Positions 52,413 to 61,100 of a DNA stretch of 64,000 bases are shown here, piece after piece. A program made the translations under genes and the position numbers. The notes beneath the pieces were generated by a model. It saw only the letters and a list, made by a program, of their open reading frames with translations. It searched no databases and had not been told where the DNA came from. The DNA is taken from the NCBI GenBank assembly GCA_049324835.1, contig JBMOMT010000043.1, forward strand, positions 186,001 to 250,000. The letters run 5' to 3'. Source of the DNA: JBMOMT01 sp049324835. Its GTDB lineage: Bacteria; Chloroflexota; Anaerolineae; CAYNKW01. Each line of letters opens with the position of its first letter. Position 1 is the stretch's first letter.

Positions 52413-53840
52413 ATGCAAGAAACCGAACCAAGGCGGCTTCGCCCATCACCCTGGACCAATTTGTTGATGGGCGTCCTTTTTGTCACATTTGTCGTGGCTC
52501 TGGTTTATCTCGGCGTTCTTCTCTACGTCTCCGTTCGCAACTTTGTCGCGTCTGCACCCATTCCTGTCTTCGACAACCCCCCAGCCGTTTTCAGAACGGT
52601 TGCCAAAACGCCCACCCCAGCCCAACCAGCCCACGCTGCGGGTGACGTAACACCCGTTCCCCCCATCCTACCAGACCCGGAGAGGATGGAGCGGATCAAT
52701 GTTTTGTTGTTGGGCGTCGATCAACGACCCGGCCAGACCGGCCCCACCCGCAGCGATACGATGATCCTGCTAACCATAGACCCGGCTTCCAAAACGGTAG
52801 GCATGATGTCCATTCCACGGGACCTGTGGGTGCGTATACCGGCCTATGACATCTGGAACAAGATCACCGCGGCCAATCTTTACGGCGATCTCAACGATTA
52901 CCCTGGCGGTGGCCCGGCTCTGGCCATGAAAACGGTCGAGAAGGAGTTCGGGATCCGTCCGCATTATTACATCAAAGTGAACTTTGCCGGTTTCGAAAAG
53001 ATCGTCGACCACATCGGCGGTATCGATATTTACGTCGAGCAGACGATCAACGATCCCGACTTTCCGGATCACAACTATGGCTACGAGCCGCTGTACATCC
53101 CGGCCGGCCAGCATCACTTTGATGGTGAAATGGCTTTGAAATATGCCCGTGTGCGCCACAACGCCGGCGGCGATTTTGGTCGCATGGACCGCCAGCAACA
53201 GGTCATCGAGGCGATCCTCCGTCGGATTCTGGACACAGGCCAGCTCGATACGCTCGTCAAAAATGCGCCTGCTCTGTGGCAGGATTTTCAGGACGCCGTC
53301 GAGACAGACATGCCTTTTAGCGTCATGCTCAAACTGGCCCCGCTGGCTCGGGAAATCCGCCTCGACTCTGTACAAAAGCTGGTCATAGACAGCTCGCTGA
53401 CCACCAGCTTTACCGCCGAGAACGGCGCGGCAGCCCTGCTGCTGGATCGTGAAAAGGTGCGGCCACTCGTGGAGGCCATGTTTCATGCCACCGCGATCGG
53501 TGAAACGACCAGTGTTCCACCTCTCAGCGGCATGGCGGCAGAAAACGCCGGTATCGTGGTGCACAACGGCACACCCACCGGCAGCCTGGCGGCCCGCACC
53601 GCGGCCTACCTGCGGGATCAGGGCTTTCGGGTTATACAATACGGACCTGTCGACACGGGCCGCTTTGACTATGCCCGCACCATCATCATCGACTATACGG
53701 GCAATCCTTACACTCTCCAGCAGCTCAAACAGGCACTCAACCTGACCGATCCACAGATCGAGTATCCTGCCAATCCAGATAGCCCTGTGGATATCCAGAT
53801 CATCCTGGGCGCAGACTATCAGCTGACCACTACTCCCTGA
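52413..53840 (+). CDS. LytR-CpsA-Psr family protein with LytR_C domain
   Basis: A 475-residue membrane-anchored enzyme. One N-terminal helix (LLMGVLFVTFVVALVYLGVL) and a Pro-rich linker lead to the LCP catalytic domain: INVLLLGVDQRPG, TRSDTMILLTID, MMSIPRDLWVRIP and later YARVRHNAGGDFGRMDRQQ. A C-terminal LytR_C domain (about residues 380-470) follows. LCP enzymes transfer lipid-linked polymers to the cell wall or other acceptors; in Chloroflexota, which often have atypical envelopes, the acceptor is uncertain. AAGGAGG precedes the ATG. Confidence 0.9.
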   Translation: MQETEPRRLRPSPWTNLLMGVLFVTFVVALVYLGVLLYVSVRNFVASAPIPVFDNPPAVFRTVAKTPTPAQPAHAAGDVTPVPPILPDPERMERINVLLLGVDQRPGQTGPTRSDTMILLTIDPASKTVGMMSIPRDLWVRIPAYDIWNKITAANLYGDLNDYPGGGPALAMKTVEKEFGIRPHYYIKVNFAGFEKIVDHIGGIDIYVEQTINDPDFPDHNYGYEPLYIPAGQHHFDGEMALKYARVRHNAGGDFGRMDRQQQVIEAILRRILDTGQLDTLVKNAPALWQDFQDAVETDMPFSVMLKLAPLAREIRLDSVQKLVIDSSLTTSFTAENGAAALLLDREKVRPLVEAMFHATAIGETTSVPPLSGMAAENAGIVVHNGTPTGSLAARTAAYLRDQGFRVIQYGPVDTGRFDYARTIIIDYTGNPYTLQQLKQALNLTDPQIEYPANPDSPVDIQIILGADYQLTTTP

Positions 53841-53847
53841 TGGTTAA

Positions 53848-53868
53848 CGCAGGCGTTCTATGCCTGCG
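53848..53868 (+). other. Small hairpin after LCP gene
   Basis: Seven-base arms (CGCAGGC and complement) with a 7-base loop lie just after the LCP stop, without a T run. It may protect the 3' end of the message. Confidence 0.35.
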
Positions 53869-53876
53869 GAATCCTG

Positions 53877-53908
53877 AAGAGACAGATGGCCCCGTCTGTC
53901 TCTTTTTT
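53877..53908 (+). terminator. Rho-independent terminator of LCP gene
   Basis: A ten-base stem (AAGAGACAGA and complement), 8-base loop and T run (53903-53908). The T run overlaps the -35 box of the next promoter. Confidence 0.8.
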
Positions 53909-53935
53909 GCTCCAATTGATGATGTGTGTTATAAT
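53907..53935 (+). promoter_or_regulatory. Possible upstream promoter of the hdr-fdh operon
   Basis: TTGCTC (53907-53912), 17 bases, TATAAT (53930-53935). Confidence 0.45.
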
Positions 53936-53987
53936 CCACGTACCCATGCCCAATTAAGTTATTTGATACTATCCAATTCCAATTATC

Positions 53988-54016
53988 TTGACAGTGACTG
54001 TGTTATAGTTTATAAT
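53988..54016 (+). promoter_or_regulatory. Consensus promoter of the hdr-fdh operon
   Basis: TTGACA (53988-53993), 17 bases, TATAAT (54011-54016), a perfect match. It gives a leader of about 165 bases before hdrC. Confidence 0.75.
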
Positions 54017-54027
54017 AGATGATAACG

Positions 54028-54155
54028 ACTTGCATCGTCGCAGGTAAAAAGACAGAACAAGAGGAACGCACCTCATGCAGTTATCAATCACAAGGCCCCT
54101 GGATGCAAATCACGCCACCGATTATCGTCACCGGCGCAGCCAGGGCTTTTTTGTT
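54028..54155 (+). promoter_or_regulatory. Structured leader RNA with terminator-like hairpin before hdrC
   Basis: Two elements are visible between promoter and hdrC. The first pairs TGCAT (about 54031-54035) with ATGCA (about 54075-54079), enclosing an AGGT/ACCT pairing. The second pairs AAGGCCCCTGG (54092-54102, one bulge) with CCAGGGCTTT (54140-54149) and ends in a run of six T, a good intrinsic terminator. This layout suggests attenuation or a ligand-sensing leader. It does not match any riboswitch class I can recognise. The rest of the 53841-54187 gap is accounted for by terminators and promoters. Confidence 0.5.
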
Positions 54156-54187
54156 TGTCTGGCGCTCGCTACAGAAGGGAGCAGTCT

Positions 54188-54721
54188 ATGGTCGCAGCAC
54201 ACGTAACCTGGGAAGCGATCCGGGCAGAGGCCGCGCCGTGTTACCAGTGCGGCACCTGCTCTGGGGCTTGCCCGGTGGCCAACGAGATGGATGTCTCGCC
54301 CCGAAAAATGATGCGTTTGATCCAGGCCGATCTGCACGACGAGGTCGCCCGCAGCGACGCCCCCTGGGTCTGCGCTTCCTGCCTTTCCTGCACGGTGCGC
54401 TGCCCGCGCCAGATCCCCATCGCCGACGTGATGGGCATGATCCGCACTCTGGCCATCGCCGAGGGAGTCAACCCGCGCACAGATGGCATCTATAACAAGA
54501 GCTTTGTGCAGATCGTCAAAGAATGGGGCCGCATGTTCGAGGCCGAGCTGGTCCTGCGCCACCACCTGCAAATCAACCCCTTCAAGCTGCTGGGTCAGGC
54601 TCCCGTGGGCCTGAAAATGATGCGCAAGGGCAAGCTGGCCTTTACCCCGGAGCGCAGCCAGGGCCGCCAAGAGGTGCAGGAAATCCTGGCCCGCGTGGCG
54701 CAAAGAAAGGCGGAAAAATGA
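54188..54721 (+). CDS. hdrC: Heterodisulfide reductase-like subunit C
   Basis: A 177-residue soluble HdrC with two 4Fe-4S motifs (CYQCGTCSGACPVANEMDVS and CASCLSCTVRCPRQIPIADV), as in cytoplasmic HdrABC. It passes electrons from HdrA to the HdrB active site. ATG 54188 follows GGGAG and falls after the leader terminator. The stop overlaps hdrB by an ATGA junction. First gene of a six-gene operon. Confidence 0.9.
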   Translation: MVAAHVTWEAIRAEAAPCYQCGTCSGACPVANEMDVSPRKMMRLIQADLHDEVARSDAPWVCASCLSCTVRCPRQIPIADVMGMIRTLAIAEGVNPRTDGIYNKSFVQIVKEWGRMFEAELVLRHHLQINPFKLLGQAPVGLKMMRKGKLAFTPERSQGRQEVQEILARVAQRKAEK

Positions 54722-55605
54722 GCGCCGAGATCAAGCGATACGCCTACTTTCCCGGCTGCAGCCTGGATGCCAGCGCCCAGGAATACAACATGTCCTTCAA
54801 GGCCATAGCCCCCCGCCTGGGCATCGAACTGGTCGAGATCCCCGGGTGGACCTGCTGCACGGCCACGCCCGGTTACACCGTCGATCCGTTTACCGGCCAC
54901 GCATTGGTGGCCCGCAACCTGGCTATCGTCGAAGAGATGGGCCTCACCGACGTCATCACGCCCTGCAGCGGCTGTTACAAAAACTTTGCCAAGACCAGCA
55001 AGGCCCTCAAAGACGACCCCAACCTGCGGGCCGAGGTCAACGCCGTGCTGGGCCAGCGTAAGGTCAGCCGGCCGGCCAGCGTGCGCCACCCCATCGACGT
55101 CATTGTCACCGACGTGGGCCTGGAAAACGTGCCCGTCGACGTGCCCCTCAAGGGCCTCAAAGTGGCCAGCTATTACGGCTGCGTCATCAGCCGCCCGCGG
55201 GGCATTTTCGACGACCCCGAAAACCCAACCTCGATGGATCGCCTGGTCGAGCGGCTGGGCGCCGAGCCCGCCCAGTGGACGGGCAAGGTCAAGTGCTGCG
55301 GCGGGGCGGTGTTTTTCCCGCGGCCGCAGATCGCCATCGATCTGACCACCAAACAGCTCCACCGCCTCAAAGCCGCCCAGGCCGACTGCGTCATCGTGGG
55401 CTGTCCCTTTTGCCACCTGCTGCTGGATATGTACCAGAGCGACGTGGAAAAGCAAGAGAACGAGACGTTTAACATCCCCATTCTCTACCTGACGCAGTTG
55501 GTGGGCCTGGCGATGGGTTTGGACGAGAAAACGCTGGGGCTGGACAAGATTCAGGTCAGCCCGGCCCCGGTGCTGGAAAAGTTGAAAGCCGAGGTGACGG
55601 CATGA
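54718..55605 (+). CDS. hdrB: Heterodisulfide reductase-like subunit B
   Basis: A 295-residue HdrB with two cysteine-rich CCG-type domains, which in methanogens hold two noncubane 4Fe-4S clusters that reduce the CoM-S-S-CoB disulfide. Visible cysteines: CSLDAS, WTCCTATPG, CSGCYKNF (first domain), then YYGCVISRP, VKCCGGAVFF, VGCPFCHLLLD (second domain). The first CC is followed by TA instead of the common GA. CoM and CoB are not expected in a bacterium, so the natural acceptor is unknown. ATG 54718 is chosen; the open frame upstream lies within hdrC in another phase. Confidence 0.88.
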   Translation: MSAEIKRYAYFPGCSLDASAQEYNMSFKAIAPRLGIELVEIPGWTCCTATPGYTVDPFTGHALVARNLAIVEEMGLTDVITPCSGCYKNFAKTSKALKDDPNLRAEVNAVLGQRKVSRPASVRHPIDVIVTDVGLENVPVDVPLKGLKVASYYGCVISRPRGIFDDPENPTSMDRLVERLGAEPAQWTGKVKCCGGAVFFPRPQIAIDLTTKQLHRLKAAQADCVIVGCPFCHLLLDMYQSDVEKQENETFNIPILYLTQLVGLAMGLDEKTLGLDKIQVSPAPVLEKLKAEVTA

Positions 55606-57599
55606 AAAAACCGGAAATCACAGCGCCCCAGGAGGAGATTCGCATCGGCGTTTACGTCTGCCAGTGCGGCTCCAACATCGCCGGCACGGTGGATACAGAG
55701 GCGGTGCGCGCCTTTGCCGAGACGCTGCCCCACGTGGTGGTGGCCGGCTCGCCCAAATACAGTTGCTCCGACGCCGGTCAGGCCCAGATCATGGCCGACA
55801 TCAAGGCGCACAACCTGAACCGCGTCGTCGTGGCGGCCTGTTCGCCGCGCATGCACGAGCCTACCTTTCGGCGCGCGGTGGAGGCGGCCGGTCTCAACCC
55901 TTACTATTTCGAGATGGCCAACATCCGCGAGCACGCTTCCTGGATTCACCCGGCGGGCAATCCGCTGAACGCCAAGGCCAAAGACCTGGTTTCGGCGGCG
56001 GTGCATCGCGTGGCGTTGAACAAAGAGCTGTTCGCCCGGCAGTCGCCGGTGACGCCGGCGGTGCTGATCGTCGGCGGCGGTATCGCCGGCATCCAGGCCG
56101 CTCTCGACGTGGCCGACAGCGGTTATCAGGTTTATCTGGTCGAGCGCGATCCGTCCATCGGCGGGCACATGGCCCAACTGGACAAAACCTTCCCCACCCT
56201 CGACTGTAGCACTTGAATTCTCGGCCCCAAGATGATGGATGCCGGTCGGCATCCCAACATTGAACTGCTCACCTACAGCGAAGTGACCGACGTTTCTGGC
56301 TACCTGGGCAATTTTCACGTGCGCGTCAAACGTAAACCGCGTTACGTCATCACCGACCTGTGCACCGGCTGCGGCGAGTGCACCCAGGCCTGCGTGTGGA
56401 AAGACCGCGTGGTCGACGAATACGAAGCCGGGCTGGGAAAACGCAGCGCGGCCTACATCCCCTTTGCCCAGGCTGTGCCCCTCAAGGCGGTCATCGATCC
56501 CAAAACCTGTCTCTATCTCACCCGCGGCCGTTGCTCGCAGAAATGCGCCAAGGTGTGCGGCACCAACGCCATCGACTTTGAGCAAAAAGAAACCTATGTC
56601 GAGCTGGATGTGGGGGCCATCATTCTGGCCACCGGCTACGACCTCTACGATCCGGGCGTCATGCCCCAATACGGCTACGGCCTGCACCCCGACGTGCTCA
56701 CGGCCCTGCAATTCGAGCGTTTGACGGCCGCCGGCGGTCCCACCGATGGCCAAGTGATCACCCACGACGGGCGCAAACCGGAGGCCATCGCCCTGCTGCA
56801 CTGCATCGGCAGCCGCGATGAAACCCATCTGGCCCACTGCTCCCGCGCCTGCTGCATGTACGCCCTCAAACAGGCTCACATGGCCCGCGATAAAACCGGC
56901 GCCGAGGTGTACCAGTTTTACATCGACATCCGCGCCAACGGCAAAGCCTACGAAGAGTTCTACCACCGCATCCAGGACGAGGGCATCCACATGGTGCGCG
57001 GCAAAGTGGGCGAGATCGAGCCGGTGGACGGCAGGCTGGTGGTCCGCGCCGAAGATACCATGCTGGGCCGCGTGCTGGAAATCCCGGTCGATCTGGTGGT
57101 GCTGATGAACGGCTGGACGCCGGCCGAGGGCGCCAAACAGATGGCCCAGATGTTCCACGTGAGCCTCAGCCCCGACGGTTTCTTTTTGGAGGCGCATCCC
57201 AAGCTGCGGCCGGTGGAGACCAACACCGCCGGCATCTTTTTGGCCGGAGCCTGCCAGAGCCCCAAAGACATCCCCGATACCGTGGCCCAGGCCAGCGGCG
57301 CGGCGGTGCAGGCCGTCAAACTGATGGCCAAGGGCGTGGTCGATATCGAGCCGACCGTGGCCCGCGTGCAAACCGAGCGCTGCACCGGCTGCGGCGAGTG
57401 CACCCTCGTCTGCCCTTACCTGGCCATCAACCTGGTCGAAGGCAAAGCCGAGGTCAACCCGGCCCTGTGCACCGGCTGCGGCACCTGCGTGGCCACCTGC
57501 GTCTCCAAGGCCATCGTCGCCGAGCACTTTACCGACGAGCAATTGGTGGCCCAGGTGATCGGCGTGCTGGCCCAGGAAGAGCCGATGTATGTTGAGTAA
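55602..57599 (+). CDS. hdrA: HdrA-like electron-bifurcating flavoprotein, selenoprotein
   Basis: A 665-residue HdrA if the TGA at 56214-56216 is read as selenocysteine (residue 205). The N-terminal domain is VYVCQCGSNIAGTVDTEAVR; the FAD motif is VGGGIAGIQAALDVADSGY. The Sec lies in TLDCST-U-ILGPKM, where most HdrA proteins have a Cys that ligates a 4Fe-4S cluster next to the flavin. Further clusters follow: CTGCGECTQACVWKDR, then CSQKCAKVCG, and two C-terminal ferredoxin motifs (CTGCGECTLVCP, CTGCGTCVATC). The reading frame continues intact across the TGA and homology is seamless, so this is recoding and not a pseudogene. HdrA splits electron pairs between a high- and a low-potential acceptor (ferredoxin). 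Confidence 0.9.
56237..56254 (+). promoter_or_regulatory. SECIS element of hdrA
   Basis: A perfect 7-base stem (GGATGCC/GGCATCC) closes a GGTC loop, 27 bases past the TGA at 56214-56216. A GGU(C) loop at about this distance is the bacterial SECIS signature recognised by SelB. Confidence 0.8.
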
Positions 57600-57600
57600 A

Positions 57601-57635
57601 ACGTGATGCGTGAAACGTAAATTCACGCTTCACGT
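57601..57635 (+). repeat. Imperfect palindrome between hdrA and mvhD
   Basis: Two 14-base arms (ACGTGATGCGTGAA and its complement, one mismatch) with a 7-base loop occupy most of the 71-base gap. There is no T run. It may stabilise or separate the parts of the transcript, or be a REP-like repeat. Confidence 0.55.
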
Positions 57636-57670
57636 CTCTTTCATCGAATGATTGCCCGGAGAACAGATTT

Positions 57671-58090
57671 ATGAGCGAAAACAACGGCTACGAACCGCGC
57701 ATCGTTGGCTTTTTGTGCAACTGGTGCAGTTATGCCGGGGCCGATGGCGCGGGCACGGCCCGCATCAAGTACCCCTCCAACATGCGTGTGGTGCGGGTCA
57801 TGTGCAGCGGGCGCGTCTCGCCAGAGCTGGTGCTGCGCACCTTCCGCGAAGGAGCCGATGGCGTCATCGTCCTCGGCTGCCACATCGGCGACTGTCACTA
57901 TGCCGAGGGCAACCACCGCACCGCCAAACGCATCCCCATGCTGCGTTCCTTGCTGGGCTACGCCGGCATCCACCCCGACCGCCTGCGCCTCGACTGGGCC
58001 AGCGCGGCCGAAGGGCCCAAACTGGCCGAAATCGTCACCGAGTTCACCGAGCGGATGCGAGAGCTGGGCAAACTGGAGATCAAGCGATGA
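57671..58090 (+). CDS. mvhD: MvhD-like iron-sulfur electron-transfer subunit
   Basis: A 139-residue protein with the MvhD/HdrA-linker signature FLCNWCSYAGADGAGTAR, VRVMCSGRVSPELVLRTF and GCHIGDCHYAEGNH, a 2Fe-2S type cysteine set. In methanogens MvhD carries electrons from hydrogenase or formate dehydrogenase to HdrA; here the neighbours imply formate dehydrogenase to HdrA. A GGAG site precedes ATG 57671. It overlaps the next gene by 4 bases. Confidence 0.9.
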   Translation: MSENNGYEPRIVGFLCNWCSYAGADGAGTARIKYPSNMRVVRVMCSGRVSPELVLRTFREGADGVIVLGCHIGDCHYAEGNHRTAKRIPMLRSLLGYAGIHPDRLRLDWASAAEGPKLAEIVTEFTERMRELGKLEIKR

Positions 58091-58884
58091 CTGAACAAGC
58101 CTTACTCGACAGTCTGAGACAGGCAGTGAGCGCCGCTCTCTCCGACCTCGACGGCGTGCTGGCGCTGCGGGCCGATCACGGCGGCGCCGCGCCGCACCTG
58201 TTCAAAGCGGGCGACGATTTGAGCCTTCTGGTGACAGAGCCGCGCTATCCCATGAGCATGATTCTGGATACCCTGGGTGATGCCTGGCCCGAGGCCCGGC
58301 TGGGCGTGGTGGGCCGCGGCTGCGACGAGCGCGCTTTTGTGGAACTGGTCAAGCGTCACCAGATCAAAGCCGACCGTGTGACATTCATCGGCCTGGCCTG
58401 CTCCGCCGAGCAGGCCATCGAGTGCCGCTGCGCCAGGCCCTACCCCCAGGCGCTGGCTGCCGGGGAAAAAGTCGATGGTGTGACCGAGGACCCCCGCCTG
58501 GCCGAGCTGGACGGCAAGAGTTTCGAGGAGCGGTTCGCCTACTGGAGCCAGCAGTACGAGAAATGCCTCAAATGCTACGGCTGCCGCAATTTTTGCCCGG
58601 TCTGCTACTGCCCCGTCTGCGCCCTGGAAAGCGAGTTATGGGTCGAGCCGGGCGTCATGGCCCCGCCGTTTCCCTCTTATCACATGATCAAGGCCATGCA
58701 CATGGTGGGCCGCTGCATCGCCTGCCGCGAGTGCGAAAACGCCTGCCCGGCCGACATCCCACTGACGACGATTTACGCCGCCCTGCACCGCGACACAGAA
58801 GCCCTGTTTGGTTACGTCGCCGGGCGGAACGTGGATGAGAAACCGCCGTTACTGCTCTCCTTGCGCGGCACGCTGGAGGATTAG
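58087..58884 (+). CDS. FdhB/FrhB-like iron-sulfur subunit
   Basis: A 265-residue protein. The N-terminal 130 residues resemble part of the FrhB/FdhB-like family (YPMSMILDTLGDAWPEARLG, VVGRGCDERAFVELVKRHQI). The rest is Cys-rich: an unusual CLKCYGCRNFCPVCYCPVC run, then a ferredoxin motif CIACRECENACPADIP. It probably links the FdhA active site to MvhD and so to HdrA. It lacks the flavin and F420 sites of full FdhB proteins as far as I can see. It lies between mvhD (4-base overlap) and fdhA. Confidence 0.72.
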   Translation: MTEQALLDSLRQAVSAALSDLDGVLALRADHGGAAPHLFKAGDDLSLLVTEPRYPMSMILDTLGDAWPEARLGVVGRGCDERAFVELVKRHQIKADRVTFIGLACSAEQAIECRCARPYPQALAAGEKVDGVTEDPRLAELDGKSFEERFAYWSQQYEKCLKCYGCRNFCPVCYCPVCALESELWVEPGVMAPPFPSYHMIKAMHMVGRCIACRECENACPADIPLTTIYAALHRDTEALFGYVAGRNVDEKPPLLLSLRGTLED

Positions 58885-58893
58885 GAGCGAGGA

Positions 58894-60966
58894 ATGGACT
58901 ATAAGAACGTACTCACCGTTTGCCCTTACTGCGGCACCGGCTGCCAGTTCTACTTGCAGGTGCTCGATGGCCGCGTGATCGGCGTGCTGCCGGCCAAGCA
59001 GCACATCATCAGCGAGGGCGCGCTGTGCATCAAGGGCTGGAACGCCGCCGCCTTTGTCCACCACGAGGATCGCATCACCCAGCCGCTGGTGCGCCGGAAC
59101 GGCGGCTTTGAGCCCATCTCCTGGGACGCGGCCTTTGACCTGCTGGCCGACAAACTGGCCGAGACGGTGCAGGCTCACGGTCCCGACGCGATTGGCTTTC
59201 TGGCCTCGGCCAAGTGCACCAACGAAGAGAATTACCTGCTACAAAAGCTGGCTCGGGGACTCGTTGGCACCAATAACGTCGATCACTGCGCCCGCCTTTG
59301 ACACAGCCCCACGGTGACCGGTCTGGTCGCCACATTCGGCAGCGGGGCCATGACCAACTCGGTGCCCGAGCTGGAAAACGCCGATTGCATCCTCATCACC
59401 GGCTCCAACACCACCGAGGGCCATCCACTCATCGCCACGCGCATCTTTCGCGCCGTGGAAAAAGGGGCCAGGCTGATCGTCGTCGATCCACGCCGCATCC
59501 AGATCGCCAAAAAGGCGACCATCCACCTGCGCCAGAAACCCGGCTCCGACGTGGCCTGGATCAACGGCCTGATGCACGTCATCATCGCCGAGGGGCTGGC
59601 CAACGAGGCGTTCGTGAGCGAGCGCACCGAAGGCTACGATGAGCTCAAGGCGCTGGTGGCCGAGTACACGCCGGAAAAAGTGGAAGCGATCAGCGGCATC
59701 CCGGCCGAGCACCTGCGCCAGGCGGCGCGCCTCTATGCCCAGGCCGAGCGCGGCTCTATCGTCTATGCCATGGGCATCACCCAGCACACCACCGGCCACG
59801 ACAACGTGCGTTGCCTGGCCAACCTGGCCATGCTCACCGGCCACGTGGGCCGCGAGAGCACCGGCGTCAACCCGCTGCGCGGCCAGAACAACGTGCAGGG
59901 CGCCTGCGATCTGGGCGGTCTGCCCAACGTCTACACCGGCTATCAACGCGTCACGGACCCGGCGGTGCAGAGTAAATTCCGGGAGGCGTGGGGCCACGCC
60001 CCCGGCCTGGAGGTGGGCCTGACCATCCCAGAGATGAGCGAGGCCGCGCTGGAAGGCTCGCTCAAAGCCATGTACATCTTGGCCGAGAACCCCATGCTTT
60101 CCGATCCCGACGTGAAGCACCTGGAAAAATCGTTGAAGCAGCTCGACTTTTTGGTGGTGCAGGACATTTTCATGACCGAGACGGCCCAACTGGCCCATCT
60201 GGTGCTGCCAGGGACTTCATTCGCCGAAAAAGAGGGCACTTTTACCAACACCGATCGCCGCGTGCAGCGGGTGCGGGAGGCCATCCCACCCATTGGCCAG
60301 GCCAAAGCCGATTGGCTGATCATCTGCGAGGTGGCCAAACGGGTGGCGGCGCGGCTGGGCCGGGAGGCCAACGGCGCGCCCTATGCCGGCTGGGATTATA
60401 CCAGTCTGGACGAGATGATGGCCGAGATCGCTGCCGTCACGCCCATCTATGGCGGCGTCACCTACGAGCGCCTCGAAGAACTCGGATCGCTGCAGTGGCC
60501 CGTGCCCACGACGGATCACCCCGGCACGCCCTACCTGCACCAGGGCAAATTCTCCCGCGGCTTGGGCAAATTCAATCCAGTGGAGTGGAAACCACCCGCC
60601 GAAGAAGCCGATCCTGAATACCCCTTTACCCTGACCACAGGCCGCATCATGTTTCACTATCACACCGGCACCATGACTCGCCGCTCGGTCAAGCTCCACG
60701 GTGAGGTGCCGGAGGCCTACGCCGAGATCAACCCCGTCGACGCGGCACAGCTCGAGATCGCCCCGGGTGAAACGATGCGGCTGGTCAGCCGCCGCGGCGA
60801 GATCGAGCTGAAAGCGCGCCTCACCCCTCGCGTGCCGGAAAAGGTGGTCTTTGTGCCCTTTCATTTCACCGAGGCGCGGGCCAATGTGCTCACGCAGATG
60901 GCCCTGGACCCGGTGGCCAAGATTCCAGAGTACAAGGTGAGCGCCATCCGGGTGGAAAAAATCTAA
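58894..60966 (+). CDS. fdhA: Formate dehydrogenase catalytic subunit, selenoprotein
   Basis: A 690-residue molybdenum/tungsten bis-MGD enzyme if the TGA at 59299-59301 is read as selenocysteine (residue 136). The N-terminus has the 4Fe-4S motif CPYCGTGCQFYL (third and fourth ligands follow near GALCIKGW). The Sec is in NVDHCARL-U-HSPTVTGL, the canonical active site of E. coli FdhF-type enzymes. Downstream segments include GSNTTEGHPLI, VVDPRRIQIAKKATIHL and NPLRGQNNVQGACDLG, and a C-terminal molydopterin dinucleotide-binding domain. It interconverts formate and CO2. It lacks N-terminal extra ferredoxin domains, so electrons go via the neighbouring iron-sulfur subunits. AGGAGCGAGG precedes the ATG. 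Confidence 0.95.
59313..59331 (+). promoter_or_regulatory. SECIS element of fdhA
   Basis: A 7-base stem (GGTGACC/GGTCGCC, one G-U pair) with a GGTCT loop, its GGTC starting 18 bases after the TGA at 59299-59301. The distance and loop match the E. coli fdhF SECIS closely. Confidence 0.88.
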
Positions 60967-60982
60967 CGAACAAGCTGTTGCC

Positions 60983-61019
60983 AAACAACCCCGGCGAAAG
61001 ACCGCCGGGGTTGTTTTTT
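60983..61019 (+). terminator. Terminator of the hdr-fdh operon
   Basis: A 13-base stem (AAACAACCCCGGC and complement), 8-base loop, then a T run to 61019. Confidence 0.85.
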
Positions 61020-61034
61020 GGGAAGATTGTCCTA

Positions 61035-61063
61035 TTTACAAATCGCCGTTCCAATGATATAGT
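61035..61063 (+). promoter_or_regulatory. Promoter of small membrane protein gene
   Basis: TTTACA (61035-61040), 17 bases, TATAGT (61058-61063) with a TGn extension. Confidence 0.5.
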
Positions 61064-61100
61064 AAGATCAGCTTTTATTCGAAGGAGGAACAGGAAACAG

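Noticed and set aside
56214..56216. hdrA as a broken gene with a premature stop
   Set aside because: The frame and the homology continue without a gap past the TGA, a GGTC-loop SECIS follows, and tRNA-Sec is encoded nearby.
55551..57626. A 691-codon open frame on the minus strand opposite hdrA
   Set aside because: It is an antisense shadow. The plus-strand hdrA has clear cluster and flavin motifs, and the minus frame is His/Gly/Ala-rich without any recognisable domain.
59299..59301. fdhA as two separate genes or a pseudogene
   Set aside because: The TGA is at the canonical Sec position of formate dehydrogenase and is followed by a well-placed SECIS hairpin.
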